From: WVWW01 sp041568335
GTDB lineage: Bacteria > Acidobacteriota > Polarisedimenticolia > Polarisedimenticolales > Polarisedimenticolaceae
NCBI GenBank assembly: GCA_041568335.1
Contig: JBFFZZ010000018.1
Coordinates: 1-22,238 of the forward strand
Direction: 5' to 3'
DNA length: 22,238 nt
Shown in pieces: positions 1 through 7,404 of this stretch. A model generated the notes under the pieces. It had not been told where the DNA came from. It saw only the letters and a program-made list of their open reading frames with translations, and did not search any database. A program made the position numbers and the translations under genes. The stretch's first letter is position 1, and each line of letters opens with the position of its first letter.

Positions 1-830
1 GGGTCGGCGACGAGCCCCTCGAGATCTTCGGCCTGGCGGAGGAGTCCTTCGTCCCAGGCAAGATTGGCGGTGATCGTCAACGGCTTGCCGCGAAGGGTCT
101 CCAGGATCGCCGGGACGCCGCGGTCCTGCTCCTCGTTTCCCCACCAGCGGACCAGGTCGTTCCCGTGGGCCAGGTTGACCTGCCCGGCATCGATCATCTC
201 CTCCAGCGAATAGTTGCCCGAGCCGTGCCCGACGACCGGCATCCCCAACTCGCGCGCGGCCTGCCCGATCGCCTGCAGCTGCTCCAGGCTGAGCTGCGTG
301 TACACCTTGACCATGTCGTAGCCGGCCGCGTGCTGGGCGCGGACGGCCGCCGCGGCGTCCTCGGGGCTGTCGAGGCTCAGCATCGGCTCCATGTAGGGCG
401 GGTTGCCGTCGAGGTAATCCCCGCAGGTGTAGATCGTCGGGCCGACGCGGTCTCCGCGTGCGACCGCGTCACGCCACTCCAGGTGATGGGGTACGCCGCG
501 CAGGTTGAAGACGGTCGTGACGCCGCGAGCGAGGTACAGCGGGAGCTCGTCGACGTGGTCGAGGTGAACGTGGGCGTCGACGAGACCGGGGATCAGGTAG
601 CGGCCGGCGACGTCGACGATCTCGACGCCGGCCGGGACACGGCGCTCGCCGGACCCGCCGATGTGGTCGATCCGCTCGCCGCGGATCCAGACGTCCTGGC
701 TCTCCGCCGTCTCACCGGTCACGACGTCGACGACGGTGCCGCCTCGGAGAACGAGGTCGGGCGGGGGCGCTGAAGGGTGACAGCCCACGATCAGGCCGAG
801 CAGAGCCAGGATGAGGAATGGACGATGCAA
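1..830 (-). CDS. Amidohydrolase-family lipoprotein (C-terminus cut off by window edge)
   Basis: Metal-dependent hydrolase of the amidohydrolase (imidazolonepropionase-like) superfamily; the substrate cannot be told. I read 276 residues before the window edge. The start is a TTG at 830 with a strong GGAGGG six bases upstream. Residues 2-16 form a hydrophobic signal ending in IVGC, a lipobox-like site (Cys17), so it is probably an exported lipoprotein. The metal-site pattern is visible: HVH at 87-89 after PGLVDA, Lys175 in VKVYTQ (the usual carboxylated Lys), His202 in VVGHG and His222 in LAHGN. The last expected ligand, a C-terminal Asp, lies outside the window. It is transcribed divergently from the histidine kinase, with about 160 bp between them. 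The family assignment is firm; the specificity is open. Confidence 0.9.
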   Translation of the reverse strand, partial: MHRPFLILALLGLIVGCHPSAPPPDLVLRGGTVVDVVTGETAESQDVWIRGERIDHIGGSGERRVPAGVEIVDVAGRYLIPGLVDAHVHLDHVDELPLYLARGVTTVFNLRGVPHHLEWRDAVARGDRVGPTIYTCGDYLDGNPPYMEPMLSLDSPEDAAAAVRAQHAAGYDMVKVYTQLSLEQLQAIGQAARELGMPVVGHGSGNYSLEEMIDAGQVNLAHGNDLVRWWGNEEQDRGVPAILETLRGKPLTITANLAWDEGLLRQAEDLEGLVAD

Positions 831-852
831 GGGAACCCTCCTTTCGAGAGAC

Positions 853-896
853 CGGAAGCCGCCGGGATCCTACCCTCAAACGGACCCCCGCTTCCG
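853..896. repeat. Inverted repeat upstream of the kinase promoter, possible activator site
   Basis: CGGAAGC (853-859) and GCTTCCG (890-896) are perfect 7-bp inverted arms separated by 30 bp. Their centre lies about 76 bp before the expected start of the sigma-54 promoter at 925-940, a usual distance for an enhancer-type activator site. The long spacer and short arms make chance a real possibility. Confidence 0.25.
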
Positions 897-924
897 AGCC
901 CGGGACGCCACGGTGCAGGGCTCT

Positions 925-940
925 TGGTACACTTCTTGCG
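925..940 (+). promoter_or_regulatory. Sigma-54 (-24/-12) promoter of the two-component operon
   Basis: TGGTACA-CTTC-TTGCG matches the sigma-54 pattern TGGCACR-N4-TTGCW. The invariant GG (926-927) and GC (938-939) are separated by exactly 10 bases. Transcription should start near 951, leaving about 40 nt before the kinase start. The operon itself encodes an NtrC-type sigma-54 activator, so positive autoregulation is likely (inference). Confidence 0.75.
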
Positions 941-989
941 TTAGTACGGCACGGGAAAGAACGAGCCGGACCCCCGGCAGGAGCGCGTG

Positions 990-2702
990 ATGACGTTACG
1001 ACTCGTAGCGGTGATGAGCGTGGTGTTGCTGCTGTGCCTGGGCGCATTTGGCCTGATTGCCAACCATTTTCAGGAACAGGTGATGGTGGAGGCGGCCAAG
1101 ATCGCATCGGAGTCGGCGAAGGCGATCTTCGCCACGCTGGATGCCTCGCACGACCGCAACTTCTTCCACGTCAACCAGGCGCGTCGGCCCGACGGATTGG
1201 CCTGGGAGGCGCAGATGCCTCCGGCGCCACCCGGCAGGGGGGACCGGACCGAGCTGCGGATCGTCGGCGACGTCGACCCCGAGGAGACCCGCAAGCTGAT
1301 CGAGGAAGTCGCCCGGCGGCGACTCGGTGTCGCGGTTCCGGTCGACGGCGGCGTGCCGGGCGAACCACCCAAGTACAGCTTCAGCACGGTCGGCCGGTTC
1401 GTGACCGTCGAGTGCACCCAGGACGAGCGGGGTGAGGAAAACTGTGTCCGGGTCCACCGGCAACTGTCCGGCGCGGAGCTGAACGAAGTCTTCGTTCGAG
1501 TCGAGGACATCCACGCCAGCGCCGACGGAGAGGAGCTGACGCTCACGATCCCGACGTTCAAGCAGGACCCGCACTCCACCGGACAGGACGCAGGGCAGGT
1601 CGAGGGCGAGTGGACGTCCGACGACGTGCAGCTCGTCGAGCGGGCGGATTCCGACGAGCCCCCGGCGGTCGTCTCCGAGATCCAGCTTCCGATCTCGGTG
1701 CAGGACTACGAAAGCCTGTTCGACCGTGTGCGGAGGCAGTCGATGCTCCTGTTCCTCGGTGTGTTCCTCGTCGGAATCGCGCTGTCCGCCGGCGCGGCGG
1801 CGCGCTTCACGCGTCCCACGCGACGGCTCGACGCGGCGCTTCGAGACATCTCCGAGGGGGATCTCGACGCCGAGGTCGAGGTACGGGGAAAAGACGAGAT
1901 GGCGCGGCTCGGTCTCGCATTCAACGAGATGGCGCGCAAGATGCGCGCGAACCGCGATCGCGCACGGGAGATGGTCCGCCGCGACAAGCTCTCGGCGCTG
2001 GGGCGGCTGGCCGCCGGCGTCGCGCACGACGTGCGCAACCCGCTGCACTCGATCGGTCTGACGCTGTCGCACCTCGACGATACCGGTCGTCCGTTGGACC
2101 CCGAACGAGCGGCGGAGTTCGATCGATCCGTCACGATGATCCGCGGCGAGATCCGCCGGCTGGACCAGCTGGTCGTCAACTTCCTGCGGTTCGCCAACGG
2201 CGACAACCGCGAGCGGAGGTCGGTCGATCTGAAAGCACTGGTCGAAGAGACCGAACGGCTGTTCCGCAAGGAGGCGCAGTGGCGCGGGATCGAGCTGTCG
2301 CTCGATCTGGAAGAGGTCCCCGAGCTCCAGGTCGACGTCGAGGCGATCCGCTCGTCGTTGCTGAACCTCGTGCTCAACAGCTGCGAGGCGATGCCCAAGG
2401 GCGGGAAGCTCGACATCTCACTGCGCCGGAGCAACGGCGAGGTGGTGCTGGAAGTCGCCGACACGGGGCGGGGGATCCCCGCCGATCAACAAGAAAAAGT
2501 GTTCGATTTCGGGTATTCCAGCCGCGAGGGCGGCAGCGGTCTGGGGCTCGTGATGGTGCACCAGTGCGTGGTCGAGGACCACGACGGCCGCGTCACGCTG
2601 GAGTCCACCGAGGGTGACGGCACGCGCGTTCGGTTGATGTTCCCGGTCGAAACCGCAACGACGGACGCAGCCGCCGAAGAGCCAACGGAGCAACAAGGAT
2701 GA
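990..2702 (+). CDS. Membrane sensor histidine kinase (NtrB-type partner of sigma-54 activator)
   Basis: Autophosphorylating inner-membrane kinase that should phosphorylate the regulator encoded next. In order: an N-terminal membrane helix (about residues 4-23), a periplasmic domain of roughly 220 residues, a second helix (about 252-273), a HAMP domain with a DEMARL stretch, a HisKA domain with His346 in AHDVRNPL, and an HATPase domain with the N box (NLVLNSCEAM), G1 box (ADTGRGIP) and G2 box (GSGLGL). The periplasmic domain matches no sensor family I can name; it holds two cysteines (about 142 and 152) that could pair or bind a ligand. ATG 990 is preferred over GTG 987 because AGGAG (979-983) is 6 nt from the ATG but only 3 from the GTG. 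The stop overlaps the next start by 4 bp (ATGA). Confidence 0.93.
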   Translation: MTLRLVAVMSVVLLLCLGAFGLIANHFQEQVMVEAAKIASESAKAIFATLDASHDRNFFHVNQARRPDGLAWEAQMPPAPPGRGDRTELRIVGDVDPEETRKLIEEVARRRLGVAVPVDGGVPGEPPKYSFSTVGRFVTVECTQDERGEENCVRVHRQLSGAELNEVFVRVEDIHASADGEELTLTIPTFKQDPHSTGQDAGQVEGEWTSDDVQLVERADSDEPPAVVSEIQLPISVQDYESLFDRVRRQSMLLFLGVFLVGIALSAGAAARFTRPTRRLDAALRDISEGDLDAEVEVRGKDEMARLGLAFNEMARKMRANRDRAREMVRRDKLSALGRLAAGVAHDVRNPLHSIGLTLSHLDDTGRPLDPERAAEFDRSVTMIRGEIRRLDQLVVNFLRFANGDNRERRSVDLKALVEETERLFRKEAQWRGIELSLDLEEVPELQVDVEAIRSSLLNLVLNSCEAMPKGGKLDISLRRSNGEVVLEVADTGRGIPADQQEKVFDFGYSSREGGSGLGLVMVHQCVVEDHDGRVTLESTEGDGTRVRLMFPVETATTDAAAEEPTEQQG

Positions 2703-4114
2703 GCCCCGCAACCAAAGCACGTCTGCTGATCGTCGACGACGAGGAGCCGCAACGCCTGATGCTCGCTTCCCTCTTGGGCCGCGCCGGCTTCGAGGTCGAT
2801 GCGGCCCGCGACGGCGGTGAAGCACTCGAGCTACTCCACGCGAATCGGTACGACCTGATGCTGACGGACCAGCGCATGCCCAAGTTCGACGGCCTCGAGC
2901 TGCTCGATCGCACGAGACGCGACCACCCGGACCTGCCCGTCGTGCTGATGACCGCCTACGGGTCGGTCTCGACCGCGGTCGAGGCCAGGAAGCGCGGCGC
3001 CGCCGACTACCTGACCAAGCCGTTCGAGCGCGACGAGCTGTTGATCGTGGTGCAGAAGGTGTTACGCCAGCAGCAGCTGGAAACGGAGGTCGCGGATCTT
3101 CGAGGCACGCTGCGCGAGCGCTACAGCCTCAACAACATCGTCGGCAGCTCCGCCCCGATGCAACAGGTGTTCTCGTTGATCGAGCGGGTGGCGCCCACCG
3201 ACGTGCCCGTGCTGGTGACCGGCGAGACGGGGACCGGCAAGGAGCTGGTCGCGCGGGCGATCCACCGGTACGGCCGACGCGCGGAGGGGCCGTTCGTGGC
3301 GCTCAACTGCGCCGCGGTCCCGGAGACGTTGCTCGAGAGCGAGTTCTTCGGCTACGAGAAGGGTGCTTTTACGGGCGCCGATCGCGAGCACTCGGGCAAG
3401 TTCGAGCAGGCCGACGGCGGCACGCTGTTCCTCGACGAGATCGGGGCCATGCGGACCGATCTGCAGGCCAAGATCCTACGCGCGATCCAGGAAAAGGAGA
3501 TCCAGCGGCTCGGATCGACCAAGACGTCGCCGGTCGACGTCGCGATCGTCGCCGCCACCTGCGAGGACCTCGAGCTGGCGATCCGCGAGAAGACCTTCCG
3601 CGAGGATCTCTACTACCGGCTGAACGTGGTCCCGATCCACCTGCCGCCGTTGCGCGAGCGCACCGAGGACATCCCGCTGCTGGTCGACCGGTTCCTGGCC
3701 GCCGCTGGCGAGAAGTTCGACCGTGGTCCCGTGCACATGGCGCCGGAGGTGCTGGAGCTCCTGACCGGATACCCCTGGCCCGGAAACGTCCGCGAGCTGG
3801 AGAACTGCATCGAGCGCATGGTCGTCCTGGCACAGGGCGAGCGGCTGACGATGGCCGACGTCCCGACGAACCTGCAGCCGGGTCGCAGGGCTGCGGCATC
3901 ATCGGCCGAGCTGTTCGAGCTCCCGCCCGGGGGCGTGAAGATGGCCGAGCTGGAAAAACACCTGATCCGCCAGGCCCTCGAGCGGACCCGCGGCGCCCTG
4001 GGGCCCGCCGCTCGCCTGCTTGGCGTCTCCTACAAGACGCTCCAGTACCGGATCCGAAAACACGGCTTCGACCGCGAGGAATTCGGCGGTCGCGCCAGCG
4101 AATGGACCGGCTGA
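2699..4114 (+). CDS. NtrC-family sigma-54-dependent response regulator
   Basis: Transcription activator of sigma-54 RNA polymerase, 471 residues, the normal NtrC size. The receiver domain (about 8-125) has the acidic pair Asp13/Asp14, the phospho-acceptor Asp57 in LTDQRMP, and the conserved Lys in YLTKPF. The AAA+ domain (about 145-380) has Walker A GETGTGKE (175-182), an intact GAFTGA sigma-54 contact loop (222-227), and Walker B LFLDEIG (Asp246-Glu247). A Fis-type helix-turn-helix closes the protein (GALGPAARLLGVSYKTLQYR). All key residues are present, so it should be active. It is translationally coupled to the kinase. Likely targets are its own operon and the small gene at 4300, both preceded by sigma-54 promoters. 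The class is certain; the signal sensed is unknown. Confidence 0.96.
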   Translation: MSPATKARLLIVDDEEPQRLMLASLLGRAGFEVDAARDGGEALELLHANRYDLMLTDQRMPKFDGLELLDRTRRDHPDLPVVLMTAYGSVSTAVEARKRGAADYLTKPFERDELLIVVQKVLRQQQLETEVADLRGTLRERYSLNNIVGSSAPMQQVFSLIERVAPTDVPVLVTGETGTGKELVARAIHRYGRRAEGPFVALNCAAVPETLLESEFFGYEKGAFTGADREHSGKFEQADGGTLFLDEIGAMRTDLQAKILRAIQEKEIQRLGSTKTSPVDVAIVAATCEDLELAIREKTFREDLYYRLNVVPIHLPPLRERTEDIPLLVDRFLAAAGEKFDRGPVHMAPEVLELLTGYPWPGNVRELENCIERMVVLAQGERLTMADVPTNLQPGRRAAASSAELFELPPGGVKMAELEKHLIRQALERTRGALGPAARLLGVSYKTLQYRIRKHGFDREEFGGRASEWTG

Positions 4115-4137
4115 CCCACCCCAATAGAGCCTCCATG

Positions 4138-4149
4138 CCCCATATGGGG
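4138..4149. repeat. Perfect 12-bp palindrome, candidate binding site for the NtrC-like regulator
   Basis: CCCCATATGGGG is a perfect palindrome in the gap after the regulator gene. It is centred about 75 bp upstream of the expected start of the sigma-54 promoter at 4193-4208, a typical place for an upstream activator site. No T-run follows, so it is not a terminator. The link to the regulator is inferred from position only. Confidence 0.45.
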
Positions 4150-4192
4150 TGAAATCAACCGCCCCCAGTCGGCGCGGCCCCGTCTTCAGAGC

Positions 4193-4208
4193 TGGCACGA
4201 CCCCTGCA
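4193..4208 (+). promoter_or_regulatory. Sigma-54 (-24/-12) promoter of the small membrane protein gene
   Basis: TGGCACG-ACCC-CTGCA is nearly the sigma-54 consensus: a perfect -24 block (TGGCACG) and GC at 4206-4207, exactly 10 bases after the GG. Transcription should start near 4219. This rules out the in-frame TTG at 4216 as start and leaves ATG 4300 as the start codon, with a leader of about 80 nt. Confidence 0.8.
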
Positions 4209-4299
4209 GGGAGGATTGACGTCGATTGACACCCGTAGGGAAACCACGAGCGTACGTTGTGCGTTCTACCCAACGAGGGGCGGGGAAGAGAGGACGAGG

Positions 4300-4650
4300 A
4301 TGAGGCCACTCAAAGACGCAGGGATCCTCCTGGTGGTGATTCTGCTGGCGCTCTCGGTGCGCTTCACCCCGCTGGAAGAAAGCGGCGGTACGGAGCTGGA
4401 CCTCGCCTCGCTGACCCCGCAGACCGGGGCCGCGCCGGAGCCGACGAAGTTCGAGCTCAAGCCGCTCCGGTTGGACGCGATGGTGAGCCCGGCGACGGCC
4501 GTCACGCCGCGCGAGGACTTCTCGATCCGCGAAGGGGACCGTTGCACCGAGATGGTGATCCACATCGAGAAGGCCGCCGAGGAAACGCGCAACAAGAGAA
4601 TCGAGCGCAAAGCCCGAGAAGTCCGGAAAGTCGCGGCCTGCTCGGCCTAG
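4300..4650 (+). CDS. Small membrane-anchored protein of unknown function, sigma-54 controlled
   Basis: 116 residues, no family recognised. Residues 7-22 are a single hydrophobic helix (AGILLVVILLALSVRF) that is a signal anchor or signal peptide. A Pro/Ala-rich middle follows, with short runs such as FELKPLRLDAMVSP. The C-terminal third is highly charged and likely helical, rich in Lys, Arg and Glu, with two cysteines (one in GDRCTEM, one in AACSA). The ATG at 4300 follows the purine-rich GAGAGGACGAGG. The reading frame extends upstream to a TTG at 4216, but that lies before the expected transcript start. The sigma-54 promoter directly upstream and the adjacent NtrC-type system suggest this is a dedicated output or feedback component of that system. 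That role is inference. Confidence 0.72.
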   Translation: MRPLKDAGILLVVILLALSVRFTPLEESGGTELDLASLTPQTGAAPEPTKFELKPLRLDAMVSPATAVTPREDFSIREGDRCTEMVIHIEKAAEETRNKRIERKAREVRKVAACSA

Positions 4651-4660
4651 GCTGACCCGC

Positions 4661-4666
4661 TATCCT
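4661..4666 (+). promoter_or_regulatory. Possible -10 box of a leaderless transcript
   Basis: TATCCT ends 7 nt before the GTG start at 4674, and no Shine-Dalgarno sequence lies between. This is the TANNNT placement seen in leaderless genes. No convincing -35 element is visible. Confidence 0.4.
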
Positions 4667-4673
4667 GTCGGGT

Positions 4674-6521
4674 GTGAGCGCACCCGAGCCACCGCACGGT
4701 TCCTACCGCAGGCAGCTCGAGTCCTTCGAGCGTCTCGGCAAAGAGCTTCGTCAACGCTCGAGGGCGTTGTCCTGGACACGCCTGGCGCTCGTCGTCGCCG
4801 CGATCGCGATGGTCTGGCCGGCGCTGTTCGCCGATCGGCTTTCGCCACACTGGCTGTGGCTCCCGCTGGCCGGGTTCGTCCTGGTCGCGGTCGTCCACGA
4901 GAACGTCGAGCGCCGCTACCGCTACGCGCGGCGCGCCTCCGAGGTTCTCCGGAGCGCTCTCGATCGGATCGAAGGCGACTGGATCGGACGCGGTTCCGAC
5001 GGTGCGCGGTTCATCGATGCCGAGCACCCTTACGCGTCGGACCTCGACCTGTTCGGATCGGGGTCGTTGTTCGACTACATCTGCGCCGCGCGCACCGCCG
5101 ACGGTGAGGCGCGGCTCGCCGGCTGGCTGGCCCACCCCGCCGATCCGCCGACCGTGATCGAGCGACAACAAGCCGTCGCCGAGCTGCGCCAGCGTCCCGG
5201 GTTGCGTCTCGACTTGGCCCTGCTGGGTGAACGGATCGGAGCCACGGTAGACACGCGGCGGCTGGTGCAGTGGGCCCGCTCGCCGGCTGTGCTGGCGCAT
5301 CGCTGGCCGCAGTGGATCGCGGCGGCACTCGGGATCGCCAACATGGCGACGTTCACCCGATGGCTCGCCCCCGTGTTCCAGCAGGCGGTCGAGGCGGCAC
5401 GCGGCGGCGAGCGAATCGACGTGTTCGCCGGGGCCGCGCCTTTCTTTGTCTCGCTCTTCGCCTCGATGGTGTTCACGGCGCTCCACGGTGGCCGTGTCCG
5501 TCAGGTGCTGCACGACGCCGACCGGCCTCAACACGACCTGGAGCTACTCGCGAATGTACTCGAGCGGGTCCAGCGCGAGACTTTTGAAAGCACGGAGCTG
5601 AGGAAGCTGGCGGGGGATCTTCGCGTGGTGGGTGTCGTCCCTTCGCGCGCGATCGGCCGTTTGACCCGCATCGTACAGATCGAGGAGTCGCGCCACAACG
5701 CGATCTTCCGCGCGCTCGGCGGCATGGTCCTGGCCGGGACGCACCTGGCCTACGCGTTGGGCCGGTGGCGCTCCCGCTACGGTTCCGCCGTCCCGGTCTG
5801 GGTCGATGCCGTGGCGAGGTTCGAGGCGCTCTCGTCGCTGGCCCGGTACGCCTACGAGAACCCGGCCGACGTGTTCCCGACGGTCGACGACGGACCGGCC
5901 ATGCTCGACGCCAGGGGGCTGGCCCATCCGCTGCTGCCGGTCGAGACGGCCGTGCGCAACGACGTCGCGCTCTCGAGTGAAGGGACGCGCTTGTGGATCG
6001 TCAGCGGCTCGAACATGGCCGGCAAGTCCACGCTCCTGCGCACGACGGGGGTCAACGTCGTGCTCGCGCTCGCGGGGGCGCCCGTGCGGGCCACCGAGAT
6101 GCGGCTCAGCGTATTGCAGCTCGGCGCGTCGATGCGCATCGTCGACTCGTTGCACGACGGGACGTCGCACCTCTACGCCGAGATCAAACGGCTGCACGCG
6201 ATCGTCGAGCTGTGCAAAAAGCCGCAACCTGTTCTCTTCCTGATCGACGAAGTGCTTCACGGCACCAACTCGACCGACCGCCGCGCGGGCGCCGCGGCCG
6301 TCGTCCGGAGCCTGCTGCGAGCCGGGGCGATCGGGATGATCACGACGCACGACCTGGCCCTGGCCCGGATCGCCGACGAGATGGGGGCCGCGGGCGCCAA
6401 CGTGCACTTCGTCGATCACATGGAGGACGGCAGGCTGGCGTTCGATTACAGGCTGCGCCCGGGGCCGGTCCAAAAGGGCAACGCGCTCGAGCTGATGCGG
6501 GCCACGGGACTCGACGTCTGA
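4674..6521 (+). CDS. Membrane-associated MutS-family ATPase (MutS-like, not canonical mismatch repair)
   Basis: 615 residues. The C-terminal part is a MutS-type ABC ATPase: Walker A GSNMAGKST (445-453), Walker B FLIDE (Asp525-Glu526) followed by the HGTNS signature, and the H-loop TTHD (His559). The N-terminal mismatch-recognition and connector domains of MutS are missing. In their place are hydrophobic segments at about 33-50 and 58-75, and again near 250-265, so the protein is probably attached to the membrane. The central helical region resembles the MutS core/lever. No Smr domain is present, so it is not MutS2. Membrane-linked MutS homologues of this shape are known in bacteria, but their role is not established. 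The start is GTG with no clear ribosome-binding site. It lies 23 bp after the preceding gene. Confidence 0.88.
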   Translation: MSAPEPPHGSYRRQLESFERLGKELRQRSRALSWTRLALVVAAIAMVWPALFADRLSPHWLWLPLAGFVLVAVVHENVERRYRYARRASEVLRSALDRIEGDWIGRGSDGARFIDAEHPYASDLDLFGSGSLFDYICAARTADGEARLAGWLAHPADPPTVIERQQAVAELRQRPGLRLDLALLGERIGATVDTRRLVQWARSPAVLAHRWPQWIAAALGIANMATFTRWLAPVFQQAVEAARGGERIDVFAGAAPFFVSLFASMVFTALHGGRVRQVLHDADRPQHDLELLANVLERVQRETFESTELRKLAGDLRVVGVVPSRAIGRLTRIVQIEESRHNAIFRALGGMVLAGTHLAYALGRWRSRYGSAVPVWVDAVARFEALSSLARYAYENPADVFPTVDDGPAMLDARGLAHPLLPVETAVRNDVALSSEGTRLWIVSGSNMAGKSTLLRTTGVNVVLALAGAPVRATEMRLSVLQLGASMRIVDSLHDGTSHLYAEIKRLHAIVELCKKPQPVLFLIDEVLHGTNSTDRRAGAAAVVRSLLRAGAIGMITTHDLALARIADEMGAAGANVHFVDHMEDGRLAFDYRLRPGPVQKGNALELMRATGLDV

Positions 6522-6561
6522 AGCGTCCTCCGGCCACGCGGCGCGGAGGCCGGCGTGGACG

Positions 6562-6567
6562 TAGACT
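6562..6567 (+). promoter_or_regulatory. -10 box of a probable leaderless transcript
   Basis: TAGACT is followed by exactly six bases and then the ATG at 6574. The only Shine-Dalgarno-like bases (GAGG) end one base before the start, too close to work. The identical TAGACT-N6-ATG arrangement occurs at 13376-13390. Confidence 0.5.
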
Positions 6568-6573
6568 TGAGGC

Positions 6574-7404
6574 ATGGTTCGCGCGTGGCTCCTGACGCTG
6601 GCGTTGTCGTCGCAAGCGCTCGCCGTCCCGGCTCCGGCGGACGAGCTGCCGTCGCTCCGCGAGACGCTCATCGAGATCGACAAGGTCGCCCGGCTCTACG
6701 GATCCGAGGCGTTGAGCTTCACCTCCGACGAGAAGGTCGTGCTCAGGAGCGGTGGAACGACCCAGACGCACCGCTTCCGCCACATCTACACGCTCAACGA
6801 GCAGGGTAAGCACGTGGAGCTGCGCCAGCCGGTCAAGCGGCGGCACAACCCCGCCGCGCCCGCCAACACCAACCCGTACCTCTGGATCTTCCTTTTCGAA
6901 TCCGGCCGCCGGGCGTACATGCACTTCGAGTGGGTCGGGATCGAGCAACGCCTGGAACGCGAGGCGCTGGGGATCGCCTTCCGCCCGCGCGGCGAGGTGT
7001 TTCAACACGTCAACGACTGGTGCGGTGTCGCCTGGTTCGACCGCGAGACCTACCGGCCGCTGGTCTTTGAAGCGTGGAGGCCGTTCGAGTACGAGCGGAA
7101 GCTGGAGTTCGACCGCCGGCTGGCCGAGGCGGCCGAGGCGGCCGAGCCGAACCGATCGGAGCACGTCATCACCTCGTTCCGGACGGAGTTCGGCGAGGAG
7201 CGCAACGACCTGCGTCTCCCCACCCGTGTGACAATGCGCGAGCAGCGCTTCACCGTGTGGGGCAAAAACGGCAGCTCGGGCTATCGCGAGAGGACGCTCT
7301 CGAGCGTCAAGCAGCTCTACACGAACTACCGTTTCTACGGCGTCACGACGGAACAGAAGATGCCGGAGCAGGGCGGCGGGGATCAGGGTTCCAGGAACAA
7401 CTGA
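6574..7404 (+). CDS. Exported protein of unknown function
   Basis: 276 residues with a clear signal peptide (MVRAWLLTLALSSQALA, probable cleavage after ALA at about 17). I recognise no named family. The mature part alternates strands and charged residues (for example HRFRHIYTLNEQGKHVELRQP and, near the C-terminus, RLPTRVTMREQRF). The pattern would suit a periplasmic beta-rich protein of the LolA/RseB-like type, but that is only an impression of fold. It contains one cysteine in NDWCGVAWFD and an Ala/Glu repeat (RLAEAAEAAE). Its last 22 bp overlap the end of the convergent CAP-domain gene. Initiation is probably leaderless. It is a real gene because of its signal peptide, codon use and intact length. 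Confidence 0.75.
   Translation: MVRAWLLTLALSSQALAVPAPADELPSLRETLIEIDKVARLYGSEALSFTSDEKVVLRSGGTTQTHRFRHIYTLNEQGKHVELRQPVKRRHNPAAPANTNPYLWIFLFESGRRAYMHFEWVGIEQRLEREALGIAFRPRGEVFQHVNDWCGVAWFDRETYRPLVFEAWRPFEYERKLEFDRRLAEAAEAAEPNRSEHVITSFRTEFGEERNDLRLPTRVTMREQRFTVWGKNGSSGYRERTLSSVKQLYTNYRFYGVTTEQKMPEQGGGDQGSRNN

Noticed and set aside
4216..4299. Upstream TTG start adding 28 residues to the small membrane protein
   Set aside because: It lies before the expected sigma-54 transcript start, has a non-hydrophobic, low-plausibility N-terminus, and would bury the signal-like helix.
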